This document shows positions 44,201 through 55,380 of a DNA stretch of 64,000 nt, in pieces (position 1 is the stretch's first letter; each line of letters begins with the position of its first letter). The position numbers and the translations under genes are program-made. The notes beneath the pieces are model-generated. The model was given only the letters and a program-made list of their open reading frames with translations. It made no database searches and was not told where the DNA came from. Source of the DNA: Dipteris shenzhenensis (Eukaryota; Polypodiophyta; Polypodiopsida; Gleicheniales). The stretch is taken from assembly GCA_047967505.1 (NCBI GenBank), contig CM106539.1. One strand, given 5' to 3'.

Positions 44201-45461
44201 TTGCCATGAAAACTATAATCTAAGGGTGGGTTCAGAGCACCTATCGGCCCATGGAAGAGGAAATTGAATTGGAGGACAGCCACTGGGTGTGGTGGTTCAC
44301 ACCACCCAGCAGTCATTAAGCTGCTAATTTGTCACCAACTTGTGGTTAGTGTAGAGGTTAGAGGAGATGGAATGGGCTAATCATGTAGTAATTGGAGGAG
44401 TTGGCCATGGAGTGGGCGATCTTCATGGGACAGACACAAATCTTTTGTGTTAGTGTCCAGGCTCCTATCCCTCCTATTGGACCAACTAGGATAGTAGCCA
44501 TTCACACCACTATCTAGAGGATGGCGAGTGTCGGGTGGTGTGAGCCCTACCTAAGACTATTCCTTCGCGTTGTACATCCTTCACCACTTGCATGGAACTC
44601 CACTTGCCACTAGGCATTTGCTTGAGCAACACATCCTTCACCACTTGCAAGGAACTAGATTTTCTAGGAGGCACAATCTTGTTGTGGCCCTAGCAAAGAA
44701 AGGTCCCCAGTGGTATAAATTGCAAGAATAAAATTTTGAACTTGCATTGGATATCCTATAGAGATAGATACATACCGACAACATATAAAGGAGAGGGAAG
44801 ACAAAGCCTAAGGATGGTCCGATCTGAGCTATAGTTATTAATGTGCAGGTGTTGTCACCTACCCAATATTGACGTACACAATGCTTTAAATTTTAGTTGC
44901 ACCACCTTTCGTTTCCTCCATCAATTGATGCTTTACCAGCTGCCAAACTGCAACTCTCGTCTTACTACCGTTTCCTCTTCTTTTTTTCTGAGCTCTGAGC
45001 TTTGAGAATGTATCGTGTTTCATCCTTCTATGCTTTCCCCGTTGCCTGCGCTCCCTGACGACCCATTGACCGGCAGCGCGCCGTCCGCAGCTCCATGTTG
45101 GTTGCTGCTTGAAAGCCTTCTCGAAACCTTTATACTCCAGTCGACCTCTCTCCTTGTCAAACATTTCTCAAAGTCGTCAAGTGGTGCTTAACTGGCACAC
45201 ACGTTTGAGCAGGGAGGTGGTTGCTGAAGGGGTCGACCTGTAGTTTGCTGAACAGGCGCACACTTTTCTGAGGTAGATGGTTGCTGAAGCTGTAGAGTCC
45301 TTAGATTTCTGAGAATCAAGTCTGCCGATAGAAAACAATGAGCGAATTCGCTGAAGCAGTGGAATAGTTCTCGAGGGCGTTGTGTGCTGAGTGAACGCAA
45401 CCTTGTTTGAGCTCTCAAATTCAGGCTGCGCTTGAATCCATATAGTGGCCTGTATATCGAA

Positions 45462-46300
45462 ATGGTTACTGGGTTTGAGGACAGTAAGGAAGCCATGAAA
45501 GCTCAGTCTTTCACTCGCGGGACAGCCGATGTGTTGTTGCGATTTGCAGTGGCCTTCCTGTCTGTCGCCGGGCTCATGTTACTTGTGAGAGATGAACAGA
45601 CTGTTATGCAACTCGCCGGTGGTGAAAGCTTCGAAGTCCAGGTCAAGTATTCTTACGTATCCGGCTTCGTGTAAGTCCTCATCCTTCTTGATCATGTCCA
45701 CCAAATGTCCCTTGAACTTTCCCTTGGTCGTGTTTCATATGTTTTGCCCTGATTTGGCCGTGCTGCTGAGTCCTCCGTTGATCTCTTTCAGATATCTCGT
45801 ATATTCGAACGGGCTTGCGGCAATCTACTGCTTCTCAGTGGCCCTGAGCCTTTTATTCGGTTCCGTGGGTAGCGTTCGTTCTGGCAAACTGGGTGCCTGG
45901 ATCATTTTTATCACGGATCAGGTAATATCTGCTTTATTTCGACGCATTTGTTGCGTTGGCTCCCTTCCATCATCTGGATGCTGCTATGTGAGAGCTGATA
46001 GGCTAAGGTAATATGGCGGCTGTTTATCTACTCCAGGCATTGGCTTATATACTGCTTGCAGCTGCTTCTGCGTCTACCGAAGCTGCCTATCTCGCTGATA
46101 AGGGAGATGAGAAAACGACTTGGACAAGCATTTGCAGTCAATTTGGACACTTCTGCCAGCGCCTTCGGGCTTCTATAGCTATTACTTTTGCATCTGTGGT
46201 TCTGCTAGCAGTCATCTCTGTTATCTCAGCTCAACAGATTTTCAAGAAATATGGAAGGTACAAGACTGCGAAAAGAGATACCATGAATGGTTCCGGCTGA
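45462..46300 (+). CDS. CASP-like (CASPL, probably subfamily 2) four-helix membrane protein
   Basis: Three exons, 45462-45670, 45792-45921 and 46037-46300, total 603 nt for 200 residues with GT-AG introns of 121 and 115 bp. Helices lie at about 23-43, 66-92, 105-127 and 158-180. CASP-family hallmarks are Arg27 in helix 1 and Asp112 in helix 3 (ITDQALAY). CASP-family proteins form plasma-membrane scaffolds; Casparian-strip members guide lignin deposition, while CASPL members have varied or unknown roles. Length and exon layout fit the family. The phrases YVSGFVYLVYSNGL and LAAASAS favour CASPL2. No lesion is visible, so this is the one clearly intact host gene here. The ATG at 45462 gives the usual short cytosolic N-terminus. 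Confidence 0.92.
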
Positions 46301-47546
46301 TCTCTACTCAATGTTCTCATTGAACGAGATCGAGTGGCTATCAATAGTATTTTTCAACCAGTATCTTGTATTTTCCGCTCTTGTTTAGCCTGTCAGCTTG
46401 AAGAGTATATGAACGGTTGGATAATTGGATTAACCCCTTCACTTTGATTCCATATGTTCTAAGAAGTTTGAAAACAGCAAGGAGAAACATTGAATATTTG
46501 TAAGCATGTGTGCATATAGTAGTTTACACTCATTCTTGTAAGCAATCTTGGCTTAAGAAGCGAGGATGATGGGGGAGGTTTACAAAATAATGAGTAATTA
46601 AATACATGGTTTAATAAGTTTTTTTATCATGTATCGTAAGTTTTTGGGGATTTTCAAGAGTTTTGGATTGTTCTAAGTTTCTTGAAAGTGGAGAGGCTTG
46701 GGTTCTTTTTGTAATTAAAGCAACGTTTGTGTGTCTTTAAATTAGGTTTATAGTTGGATTACACTTTTGATATGTGATACTTATTTTACAAATTTTTTTT
46801 TTGACTTTATCAAAGACTTATTTTTTAAGGTTAAGAGTGCAACGTAACTTTTTCTTAATAAATAAAATAAACTAAGATGTCATCTTAATTAGGGGCTGGT
46901 CAATCTAAAGAAAAGACCATTCTAAAATGTAGTTAAGATTAGTTTTTTCTATCCTCTTGTATTGCATGTAGCCACAAAAAGTACGGAGGACTCGCTTAAA
47001 TATACACCTTGAATATTAGGAGGTTTTTGCTTGTTACTATGTCCTTGCTCCCTAGAATCCACCTTAGACCTCTTAGATTTTCTTTGACCAAAGTCAAAAT
47101 AGACTTTGTATTCCATGCCAATTGAGAGTTGGGAACACAATCTTGTCATGCAATTCCCACTAGGCCATATCTTTGACACACAGATCACCATAGGCATATA
47201 TATATGTATGCACAATTGTATCGGGATATTCTAAGGAGTCCAAGTTCCATGATGTTTTTATATTCTTTACACATTTCATCTTTAAGATCCCACACAACTT
47301 AATAGCTAATATGCTCCTTGATTGATTTCATATTCCCTTATCCAAGCCTCTAATATCTTAATAATTCTCAAAAGGGTCCCTTTTTTAGTCTAATTTTTTT
47401 AATAATGCTAGGATTACATTGGTGACTATCATTAGTAGAGTAGTAGAGCTCGATGCAATGCCAAGATAATTGGTAGCCTCCATACATAGTTGTCCCCTAC
47501 ATCCTTAAGCTGAAATTTCTATCAAAGTGTTGCTAAGGTTACAAAT
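46301..47546. other. Downstream flank of the CASP-like gene, no gene seen
   Basis: AT-rich 3' flank. Several T-runs and a stretch of A/T-rich unique DNA are present. I see no domain-bearing frame or repeat family. Confidence 0.6.
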
Positions 47547-49443
47547 TTATATAGCAAAGAAAATCAAACTTATTAGAAATTTCAAAAATAAAGCTAGTAA
47601 CTTCAAAAATAAAGCTAGTAACTTGAAAGTAGGAATGTTGTCTTGATATATTTTGTTTGAAACACCTTGAGTAGACTCTATGGCTCTACCATCTTTTTTA
47701 GAAAATTCAATTAATTCGAATGCTTCTTTTATGTGGGCATCCAAGTTGGCATAGTCTGCCAATTGGATAACTAGCTTCCACATTGTGTCAATGGTTCCAT
47801 CATCCATAGGCAAAGAAACTTGAACCTCTCCAATCACTTTATCAATCAAAGCATCCAAGGACTTAATTACTCGACCTTGAATCTTTGTATCACCAACCAG
47901 TTTCTTACAATCTTCTGACACAATGGCATTAGATGCTAGAAGCAATGCCTTTGTAGCATCCATGTTTATTATGCATTGTTGGATAACTAGCTTCCACATT
48001 GTGTCTGGTTCCATCATCCATAGGCAAAGAAACTTAAACCTATCCAATCACTTTATCAATCAAAGCATCCAAGGACTTAATTACTCCACCTTGAATCTGT
48101 GTCACCAACTAGTTTCTTACCATCTTCTGACACAATGGCATTAGATGCTAGAAGCAATGCCTTTGTAGCATTCGTGTTTGTATTATGCATTGTTTCTAGT
48201 GTTTTTACCTTTCCAATGCCTTTGTAGCATTCGTGTTTGTATTATGCATTGTTTCTAGTGTTTTTACCTTTCCAATGTATCTATAACTTTAAATGCATTT
48301 TGCTAAACATTTAATGAAAATACAAAAAATGGTGTAAATGGTGAAGCAAACTTGACCGAGGGTTTGTGTTACTCCTTGTGTCCAAGTTGTTGTGAATTTT
48401 CTTCCAAGAAGGAATGGGTCATTCCCAAACTTTCTATGATTGGGACTTTTGATTTCAGACATTAAAGTTCTTTTTATAATTCCTATACCCATTTCTACAA
48501 CAAAAATTTATATATGCCCTTCATCTATTGTTCCCATTCCTACAAGGGCTACTTCTCTAGATGAAGTAATATGTTCTATATTTGAGACCATATCCCTATC
48601 ATATACTTTGCCAATTTGATCTTTAAATATTCCAAATCCACATCGAACATGCCTACTAGATTTCTTGACTCTTTATCCACCATGGACTTCTGTTGCTCTT
48701 CAACTGGTGTTAAAGTTTCCAACTTCCTTTTCATGATCATATTCTCAACCATCAACATCTTGTTGTGCTAGGTTAACTGTTCCAACTCAGCTAAACATTT
48801 CTTTTAAATTTCTATGGACCATTCTTCCAATTTGGACTCAGCTTGAGCTTTTTGTTGTAACGTTTCCTTAATCCTCCAATTGATTTTTCCAATGTAGTCT
48901 TCTATTTTGTAAAGTCATTTTGCATAATCTCTTGCTTTGTTGCCTTGAAATTCAAGTCTTATTTTAAATATTCAATTTGATGATTCAAGATATTAATATC
49001 CTGCTCCAACTGTTCTCACTCCTCATATTTTTTGCATGCTGTAAAACCTTGACTCTTGTTGTTGATGGAACCTTTGCAAAAAGTGACTTAAAGCCTAGCC
49101 TTCTTCTTGAAAAATAATTGAGGCCAGATTCTCAAGTGGCTCATCATCTAACTAGTAATCATCTTCCAACTGCATATCACTCTCTTTTGGAGGTGATCTG
49201 CCCTCTTGACTCTTTGTGGGTTGGTTCACAAGCTCAGACACTTGGTTAGGTAATGCCAAAATCGGAGCATCCTCCTGTCTCTTGTTCCTTCCTCTCCCCT
49301 CGTGCAACTAATTCCTGTCCCTGCTCCTGAGGCTTAGCCTTCTTAGCCATCTTGTCATCTCTTGGTGTTGGTCTCCTTATTGTTGTCTTCATCTCATTGT
49401 TTTCCCACTCTTCTTTGGGGGTACCTTTTCCTTGGTCTTTCAT
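47547..49443 (-). pseudogene. Decayed lysine/glutamate-rich coiled-coil gene, unidentified
   Basis: Open pieces at 49443-49246, 48758-48576 and 48047-47547 on the minus strand share a charged, helical composition (for example KRKLETLTPVEEQQKSMVDK). They are separated by many stops and frame changes. A 220-bp segment containing TGGATAACTAGCTTCCACAT is duplicated (47763 and 47981), and a 56-bp unit ending TCTAGTGTTTTTACCTTTCC is doubled at 48159-48272. No domain is recognised. It could be the remains of a transposon accessory gene. Confidence 0.4.
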
Positions 49444-49715
49444 CTCCTATTCTAGTAAATTCAATGGCTTGTGCAAGCCCTTTTTCTACAGTGCAACCAT
49501 TGCCTCAATTTCTTCTGGTATATAGCTTGCTATCATTAGGGGAGAATTGGGGTCTCAAAAGGGCCTCATAAGGATGGATTAGGGAATGCTTAGTGGGCTC
49601 CAAAGAGGCCTAACCAACCCAACCTAGGTGGGTTAAGCCCACATTTGAGCCCACCTCTCCCCCCATCAATGAGGGGAGGGGGCCACTTTTTGAAATTTGA
49701 ATTTCAAATTTTGAA
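49444..49715. other. Spacer without recognisable content
   Basis: No gene seen. It leads into the pyrimidine-rich tract. Confidence 0.5.
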
Positions 49716-50280
49716 TCTCCCTCCCTCCCTCCCTCTCTCTTCCTCCCTCCCTCCCTCTCCCTCCCTCCTTCCTCCCTCCTCCTCCCTCTCCCTCTCCCTC
49801 CCTCCCCTCCCCTCCTCCTCTCCCCTCCTCCGTCTTGCACCTCCTCCTCCCTCGTCCCTCTCCCCTCCTCCTCCTTTTGGCTCCTCCTCCCTCCTTCCTC
49901 TCCCCTCCTTCTTTAGCCACCCAAGCTCCCTTTCCTTTGCTCCTCCCTCGTGTAGAATCTCTCCCCTCCTCCTCCCTCTTGTAGCATCTCTCCCCTCCTC
50001 CATCTTGCTTCTCCTCCTCCCTCCTTCCTCTCCTCTCCTCCTCCTCCCCAGGCTCCTCCTCCCTCCTTCCTCTTCCCTCCTTCTGCAGCTGCCTAGGCTC
50101 CCTCTCCTCAGCTCCTCCCTCCTGCAGAATCTCTCTCCTCCTCCTCCCCCTGTAGCATCTCTCCCCTCCTCCCTTCTATAGCAGCTCCTTCCCTCCCTTC
50201 TACACCTGTCGCCTCCTCCTCCTCTTCCTCTTTCTCTCATCTGCTTCTCGTCCTCCCTCTTCCTTGCTACTCTCTCCCTC
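49716..50280. repeat. CT-rich minisatellite
   Basis: The plus strand is nearly all C and T (CTCCCTCCCTCC-type). Interspersed words such as GCTCCTCCCTCCTGCAGAAT and TGTAGCATCTCTCCCCTCC recur near 49940, 50112 and 50660. Serine/proline-rich and Arg/Glu-rich frames across it are composition artefacts. Confidence 0.9.
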
Positions 50281-50329
50281 TCACTACTCCATCTTTGCCA
50301 GCTCGTCCCTACATTTCAGCCTACATCAC

Positions 50330-51110
50330 TGATACCTCTCTTTGAGTACTAATGGCACCACCATTCGAGGACATATCCAACAAGTACCATGTGAACCTAC
50401 AACTGGAGGCATAATATACAAGCGCACGCTCTTTGGGATATAGTGGAACTTTTCAAAGTGTGCTCCACAGTCTTCGATTGCAAGGGAAGAAGCATCTTGA
50501 CCTTTGGGTGGATGGAAACTTCTAACGAGTACAAAAGTTGAAGGAAACACCTTTGGGACTGAAGGAGAGGAAAAGACAATTGCAATCTATGGATGTATTG
50601 TCAACCAATAGTGGTGACCATCTTCTGCAGCCGCCCAGGCTCCCTCTCCTCAGCTTCTCCCTTTTGCAGAATCTCTCTCCTCCTCCTCCCCCCCGTAGCA
50701 TCTCTCCCCTCCTCCTCCCTCTTTCCCTCTTCTGCTTCTCCTCCTCCCTCTTCCTTGCTACTCTCTCCCTCTTACTACTCCATCTTTGCCAGCTCTTCCC
50801 TATATTTTGGCCTACATCACTGATACCTCTCTTTGAGTACTCATGGCACCACCATTTGAGGACATATCCAACAAGTACCTTGTGAACCTACAACTGGAGG
50901 CATAATATACAAGCACACGCTCTTTGGGATATAGTGGAACTTCTCAAAGTGTGCTCCACAGTCTTCGATTGTAAGGGAAGAGCATCTTGACCTTTGGGTG
51001 GATGGAAACTTGGAACAAGTACAAAAGTTGAAGGGAACACCTTTGGGACTGAAGGAGAGGAAAAGACAATTGCAATCTATGGATGTATTGTCAACCAGTG
51101 GTGGTGCCCG
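50330..51110. repeat. Tandem duplication of about 490 bp
   Basis: CTGATACCTCTCTTTGAGTA begins copies at 50330 and 50819. Both continue through TTTGGGATATAGTGGAACTT and CTTTGGGACTGAAGGAGAGG to GGATGTATTGTCAACCA. The second copy leads directly into the exons of the transposase-like gene. The first copy therefore carries a duplicated 5' piece of it. Confidence 0.9.
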
Positions 51111-53242
51111 AAAGCGGAGAATACAGGCTGCAAGGTTAGTTCCCCACATTTTCAATGAAATTTCTTACTCCAAAATATTTGTGGTGTTGCATTCTTTCCA
51201 CTAAGACTCATTTGTACTCTACTTTAGGAATTTCATGGAGGATGTGATGGGAACAATGGAAATGGATGATAGTGATCCTTCATATGTTCTAAGAAGTTTT
51301 ATAAAGCCAAGTGATGTCGTAGAAGTGTTGAAGGACCCTAGACAAAAAGGGCTATGTAAACAAGTTGCTAGAGAGGTAATGAAGGATTTCAAGGGCCTCG
51401 TGTAAGTAAAGGAGGTGCTTGGAGCTTGTGATGCTGCTGGTGTAAGTCGTGATGCTTGCAACTCTATTTTTAAAATTTTCAAGTCTACTATGGAGGAAAA
51501 GTATAAGATATCTACAATGCCATTGCCAACATCGTGGTCTATAAGGCTTGCATGTCAAGAAACAAACCAATGTGCTAGAGAAAAGCTTGGAGGATACCTT
51601 TATGTAAGTGGCATAATGACTTGGAAGAGTAAAAAGAAATCTAGCATCCAAACGTTTGAGATGAATGCTTTCAATAATGTTTATGTGGATGTAGAGAATT
51701 TGCAGAGAGCCATGGTCAAATTCTATGGGATGAGAGAAGAAGGTAAGGGAAATTCCCTCTTCATATTAACTTTATTTCTTCTCATTTCTATATCCTTACT
51801 GTATTTCTCTTTCATTGGTTAGATGGCAAGCTAGTATTTGTTATAAAAATGGATGAAGCTCAGTTGGTAAAAGAGCACAAGCTAGAGAGGGTGAGCATTT
51901 GTATTATGAACGACACCTTGCATTTTGCTCAAGGGGATGAGGAAGTTGAGCAAGGTTTCTCAGTCCAATCTGAGAAGGACATATGGTGGCTTGCAGCCTG
52001 TGAGACCCCAAAGGAGTGCCACGAGACATTGAAGTGGGTTTTGGAGAGAATTGGCATCCTGTCGATTATTCAAAGACAAGAGGCAAGGCAAACATTAATA
52101 GTGGATGGGCATGGAACGTTTCAAGTTGAATGGCATCTAGCTGGTGATTTGAAGACCCTCAAGTGCTTGTATGGTTGTGATACAAGCGCAGATGCAAAAT
52201 GGACATGCTTGTATTGCACCCACTCTCAGAAGATGCAAAAGGGAAGCCTATAATGGAAAAATGGCATCCTTTCTTGCAACCAAAGTGCAGCCCCTGATCA
52301 TCATAAAAGGATCCTAAGTAGGTTCCCATTCTACCAATTCCATTGGAGCGGGTACATGTGTGTACTTTGCATATTGAATTGCGTATACTTGATAAGTTAC
52401 TCTATCTCCATTTAGTTTATGCTTGGAATTTGAGGCCACAGCAAGTATCTGCACAATGCATTGCAAAAGCTGAAGAACTACTCTCACTAATGGGACTTTA
52501 TGGAGGCAATGTGATACTTAAGTAGGACAAGAAACAATCAGGAAAGACACAAAATCTTCCTGCTAAAGTGTCCATGGGTGGAGGAAAGGCAAGGAGATTC
52601 TTATCCAACCACAATGCTGATAAAGAAAAACATACATTGGCTCAAAGCACCCTAGGTTGGGAGTACTAGAAAGCTTTGTTTGAGTGCACTACAAATCAAG
52701 CTTCACATCTGCGAATTGCTACTTTGAGAGCAAAACTATGGATAGAGCTTGATGCATTTATAAAGTTTCTTAGACAAGGTCAAACAGATGAGCTTTATTA
52801 CGAGAGATTCAGGACAGCATTGGGAGAATTCATATCATTGATGGTAGAAGCATGGGGGGAGTCACATATTACACATTACATGGTAATCCTCCTTAGGTTG
52901 AAATTTTGTGCTTTAAACTTGAGTCAGTTTATGTTTCTAATACAATTTTTTTATGTACAGCATATTCTTTATGCACATGCACCATGGTTTGTGGAGCAAT
53001 GAGGCCCTCTGTCCATTTGGAATACTCAAGGAATGGAGAAATCACACTATAGAGCAAAGGCAACATACTTCAAGAATACAAGGCATGGGGGTGGTATCGC
53101 ACGAAGCAATGCACTACATGAAATGTTCGATTGGTTTTATAGATGTCTCAAGGCTAGGACTCTCAAGCGCGATAAGGTAGAGGTCTCAAGTCTCGCAAAA
53201 GTGGTTCAACATGTCAAGAAGACAAGGAGATGTGCTGCTTAG
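50999..53242 (+). pseudogene. Second transposase-like gene, multi-exon and decayed
   Basis: Visible joins are 51135/51228 (CTGCAAG then GAATTTCATGG), restoring IQAARNFMED, and 51741/51822, restoring EEDGKLVFVIKMDEAQ. A later join is near 52880/52961 (THYM to HILYAHAPWF). Coding pieces include VEWHLAGDLKTLKCLYGC followed by a CxxC (CLYC, about 52207), LHIELRILDKLL, and a C-terminal YRAKATYFKNTRHGGG. Stops occur in the second exon (TAA near 51404), after 52253 and near 53002. The order of acidic residues, a zinc-type CxxC and a Gly-rich end looks like a eukaryotic DNA transposase, but I cannot name the superfamily. It is unrelated in sequence to the 16-19.5 kb gene. Confidence 0.5.
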
Positions 53243-53552
53243 AAGTCCTCAATAGGGAGCCAAGGGGTTAGGATTTGGTTGCAACATAGAGTCAGACAGG
53301 GGAGGCGTTGGGTCCTAAGAGAGCCCCAAATGTAAAATTTTTTATGAATAAAGTTAACACTATTTTGAGTCAATTATAGATTCCAAAATTCACAAATTTG
53401 TTTGGAAATTGCAGAATTGCATGTGCGACATGGCAGGGCGGAGGGGTGAGTGGGTTGGGAGGGAGGGTGGTGAAGATTAAGTATTACTGAACTAGCGATA
53501 ACAAAAGACTGGGGGCGAGGGGGTGCACTCAAAAAACCTTAATTTAAAAGAA
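53243..53552. other. Intergenic spacer upstream of the histone-like gene
   Basis: Nothing recognisable until the telo-box and TATA motifs that begin at 53553. Confidence 0.5.
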
Positions 53553-53604
53553 AAACCCTAAAGTGCTTTAAAAAATACTATATAAAGCAATTCAAAACCC
53601 TAAA
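53553..53604 (+). promoter_or_regulatory. Telo-boxes and TATA box of the histone H3-like gene
   Basis: Two telo-box motifs (AAACCCTAAA at 53553-53562 and 53595-53604) flank a TATA box (TATATAAAG, 53579-53587), 31 bp before the ATG at 53618. Telo-boxes are common in promoters of plant histone and ribosomal-protein genes. The very short distance to the ATG would leave a 5' leader of only a few bases. Confidence 0.6.
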
Positions 53605-53617
53605 ATCTCTCATTTCT

Positions 53618-54731
53618 ATGGCACGAGTCAAACATTGCTAGACCCACTGGACACCGTTTAGATGCTACCCATTGTCCTCCTCACAACTCCATGGCCTCCG
53701 AACACACTGCAAGCCCCAATTCCCAAGAGGGCAATGATCAAGAGGGATCTGAAGGCGGTTCTCATCATCAGGAGTCCAAGCAATGCGAGTCCCCACCATT
53801 TGACTCTCATGGGGGATCCCAGGGATCTCAGCACCATGAGGAATCCCAGCACGAGGAAGGATCCAAGCACGATCAGGGGTCCTCTCAGTCCTTCCACACA
53901 GCTAACCGTGGAAGTAGAGAGGTCTCCCAAGAGGGGCAAAATAGTCCAATCAATCCTGATCAACTATCCCTCCCTCCTCTGTGGAGTCCTGGCATGGAGC
54001 ATTTAGAGCAACAAGGGGAGTAAGAAAGGCAAAGAGAGGAGATGGAGAGATTACAGGGGCCACAACAAGAGGAAGTATTTGGCGGGCTCACAGATATAAT
54101 GAACCTTGGCCCCAATCCTCCAACCAAGTAGACCACACAGAAGAGCACCATCAACCCTCTGTGCCTCGAAATTATCAGATATGAGGAGCCTCTAGTATGA
54201 GTTGAGCAAGAGCCTCAGCCTGTTGTCTCACAACCTCATGAAAAGGAAAAGAGACCAAGGACAATGCAAACCCCTAGGCATGACAAGCCACCTCGAAGGA
54301 CCCACCAGACACAGGAAGAGGAGTCTGAAGAGGTGGTTGCAAGGGAGGAGAGGTGAAAGAAGTTCAAAGCAGACAAGCAGCCATGGAGCCATGTCTAGAG
54401 GCCAGTGCAGGGCCCCCCAAAGATTAAGAGGCACAAAAAATCAGGCGTGAAGGCCCTTCAAGAGATCCACAAGTTCCAAACTAGTGTGGACTATCTCGTT
54501 CCCTGTGCACCCTTCCAGCGTGTTGTATGTGAAATACCACATCATTACAAAGATGATGTGTGTTTCACTTCAGGCGCTATGGGAGCAATTCAGGAGGCAA
54601 CGGAGCGGATGACAGTAGGTCTTTTTGAAGATGCGAACTTATGTGCTATCCATGCCAAAAGAGTAACAGTGATGGACAAGGATCTTACCCTCACCAAGTG
54701 CATCTGCTTTGATCCCTCCCTTAGGCCCTAG
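53618..54731 (+). pseudogene. Divergent histone H3-fold gene, CENH3-like, with very long tail and several stops
   Basis: The 3' part (from about 54430) encodes a complete H3 histone fold: GVKALQEIHKFQ, then LVPCAPFQRVV, AIQEATERM, VGLFEDANLCAIHAKRVT and a C-terminus at TAG 54729. LVPCAPF replaces the canonical LIRKLPF, as in centromeric H3, but loop 1 has canonical H3 length. The 5' end reads MARVKH, and one base-shift later ARPTGHR, matching the MARTKxTARKSTG start of H3 genes. The tail between is about 270 codons, Ser/Gln/Glu/His-rich, in the same frame as the fold. It contains stops at TAA 54021, TAG about 54128, TGA about 54199, TGA about 54353 and TAG 54396. A polyadenylation-type AATAAA is at 54800. 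It is intronless. A lone divergent H3 retrocopy, or a decayed CENH3 paralogue, would both fit. Confidence 0.72.
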
Positions 54732-54799
54732 ATGTTGTGTTTAGGTTCATTTGGTGTAACTTGAATCATTTTGTAAATCTCTAATCTTTGAGGCCAATG

Positions 54800-54805
54800 A
54801 ATAAA
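54800..54805 (+). terminator. Possible polyadenylation signal AATAAA
   Basis: AATAAA lies 69 bp downstream of the histone-like stop codon. Confidence 0.35.
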
Positions 54806-54915
54806 ATATATTTTAATGTTCTATTACTATTCCCATGTTATTATACATGTTACGTGATGCTTTCCATTAGTTTATGCAAGTTCAGTGTGAATTTGAGTGG
54901 TCAAATGATGTTTTT

Positions 54916-55131
54916 TCACCATGCGGTAGAAGGCAAATGTGTTCGACATCGCGCGGGGAGCCCAGAAAAGCAAAAACCTACTATGGCACATATGGGGCCT
55001 ATTTGTCAAACAGGCCCCATATGTGCCATAGCGGGTCTTGACAAATAGGCCCCATATGCGCCATAGCGGGTTTTTGCTTTTCTGGGCTCCCCGCGCGATG
55101 CCAAACACATTTGCCTTCTGCCACACGGTGA
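54916..55131. mobile_element. Foldback (hairpin) element
   Basis: Arms 54916-55008 and 55039-55131 are inverted copies, 93 bp each with about eight mismatches, all transitions. The 30-bp spacer partly repeats the inner arm (AGGCCCCATATGTGCCATAG). It is G/C-rich compared with its flanks and ends TCACC/GGTGA. It looks like a MITE or hairpin-forming repeat. No target duplication is evident. Confidence 0.85.
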
Positions 55132-55380
55132 GATTCTTACTAGATTGCTCAGAAATGACCATTATAGCACAAATATTTATATGATAGCATGCTTTTGAAT
55201 AGAATATATTAATGCCAACAACAATGAAAGTCACAAAATACAATGACAGTATAAAATAAAATTTGTAAAAGAACACAAAATGGGGCACTGTATAAAAAGT
55301 ATATCTGTATTCATATAAAATAAAATTTCTATACAATAAGGCTTCAGAGCCTTTCTCTCTTCTCTAAAACACTGAGAACA

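Larger units (their letters stand above)
43233..44970. repeat. Tandem duplication, about 0.9-kb unit
   Basis: Copy 1 starts at about 43233 and copy 2 at about 44126, both with CACTCCTTTAAGGA. They share long near-identical stretches, such as AACTATAATCTAAGGGTGGG and CTTCATGGGA(T/C)AGACACAAA, up to GCCAAACTGCAACTCTCGT. Within each, a repeated CCACTTGCCACTAGGCATTT-type phrase gives shorter internal repeats. No gene is recognised. Confidence 0.9.

Noticed and set aside
45188-45496. 102-codon minus-strand ORF at the CASP-like promoter
   Set aside because: Antisense to the first exon, no domain, serine-rich; likely chance.
53618-54731. Calling the histone-like gene a functional CENH3
   Set aside because: A frameshift and five in-frame stops separate the start from the fold, and loop 1 has canonical H3 length.
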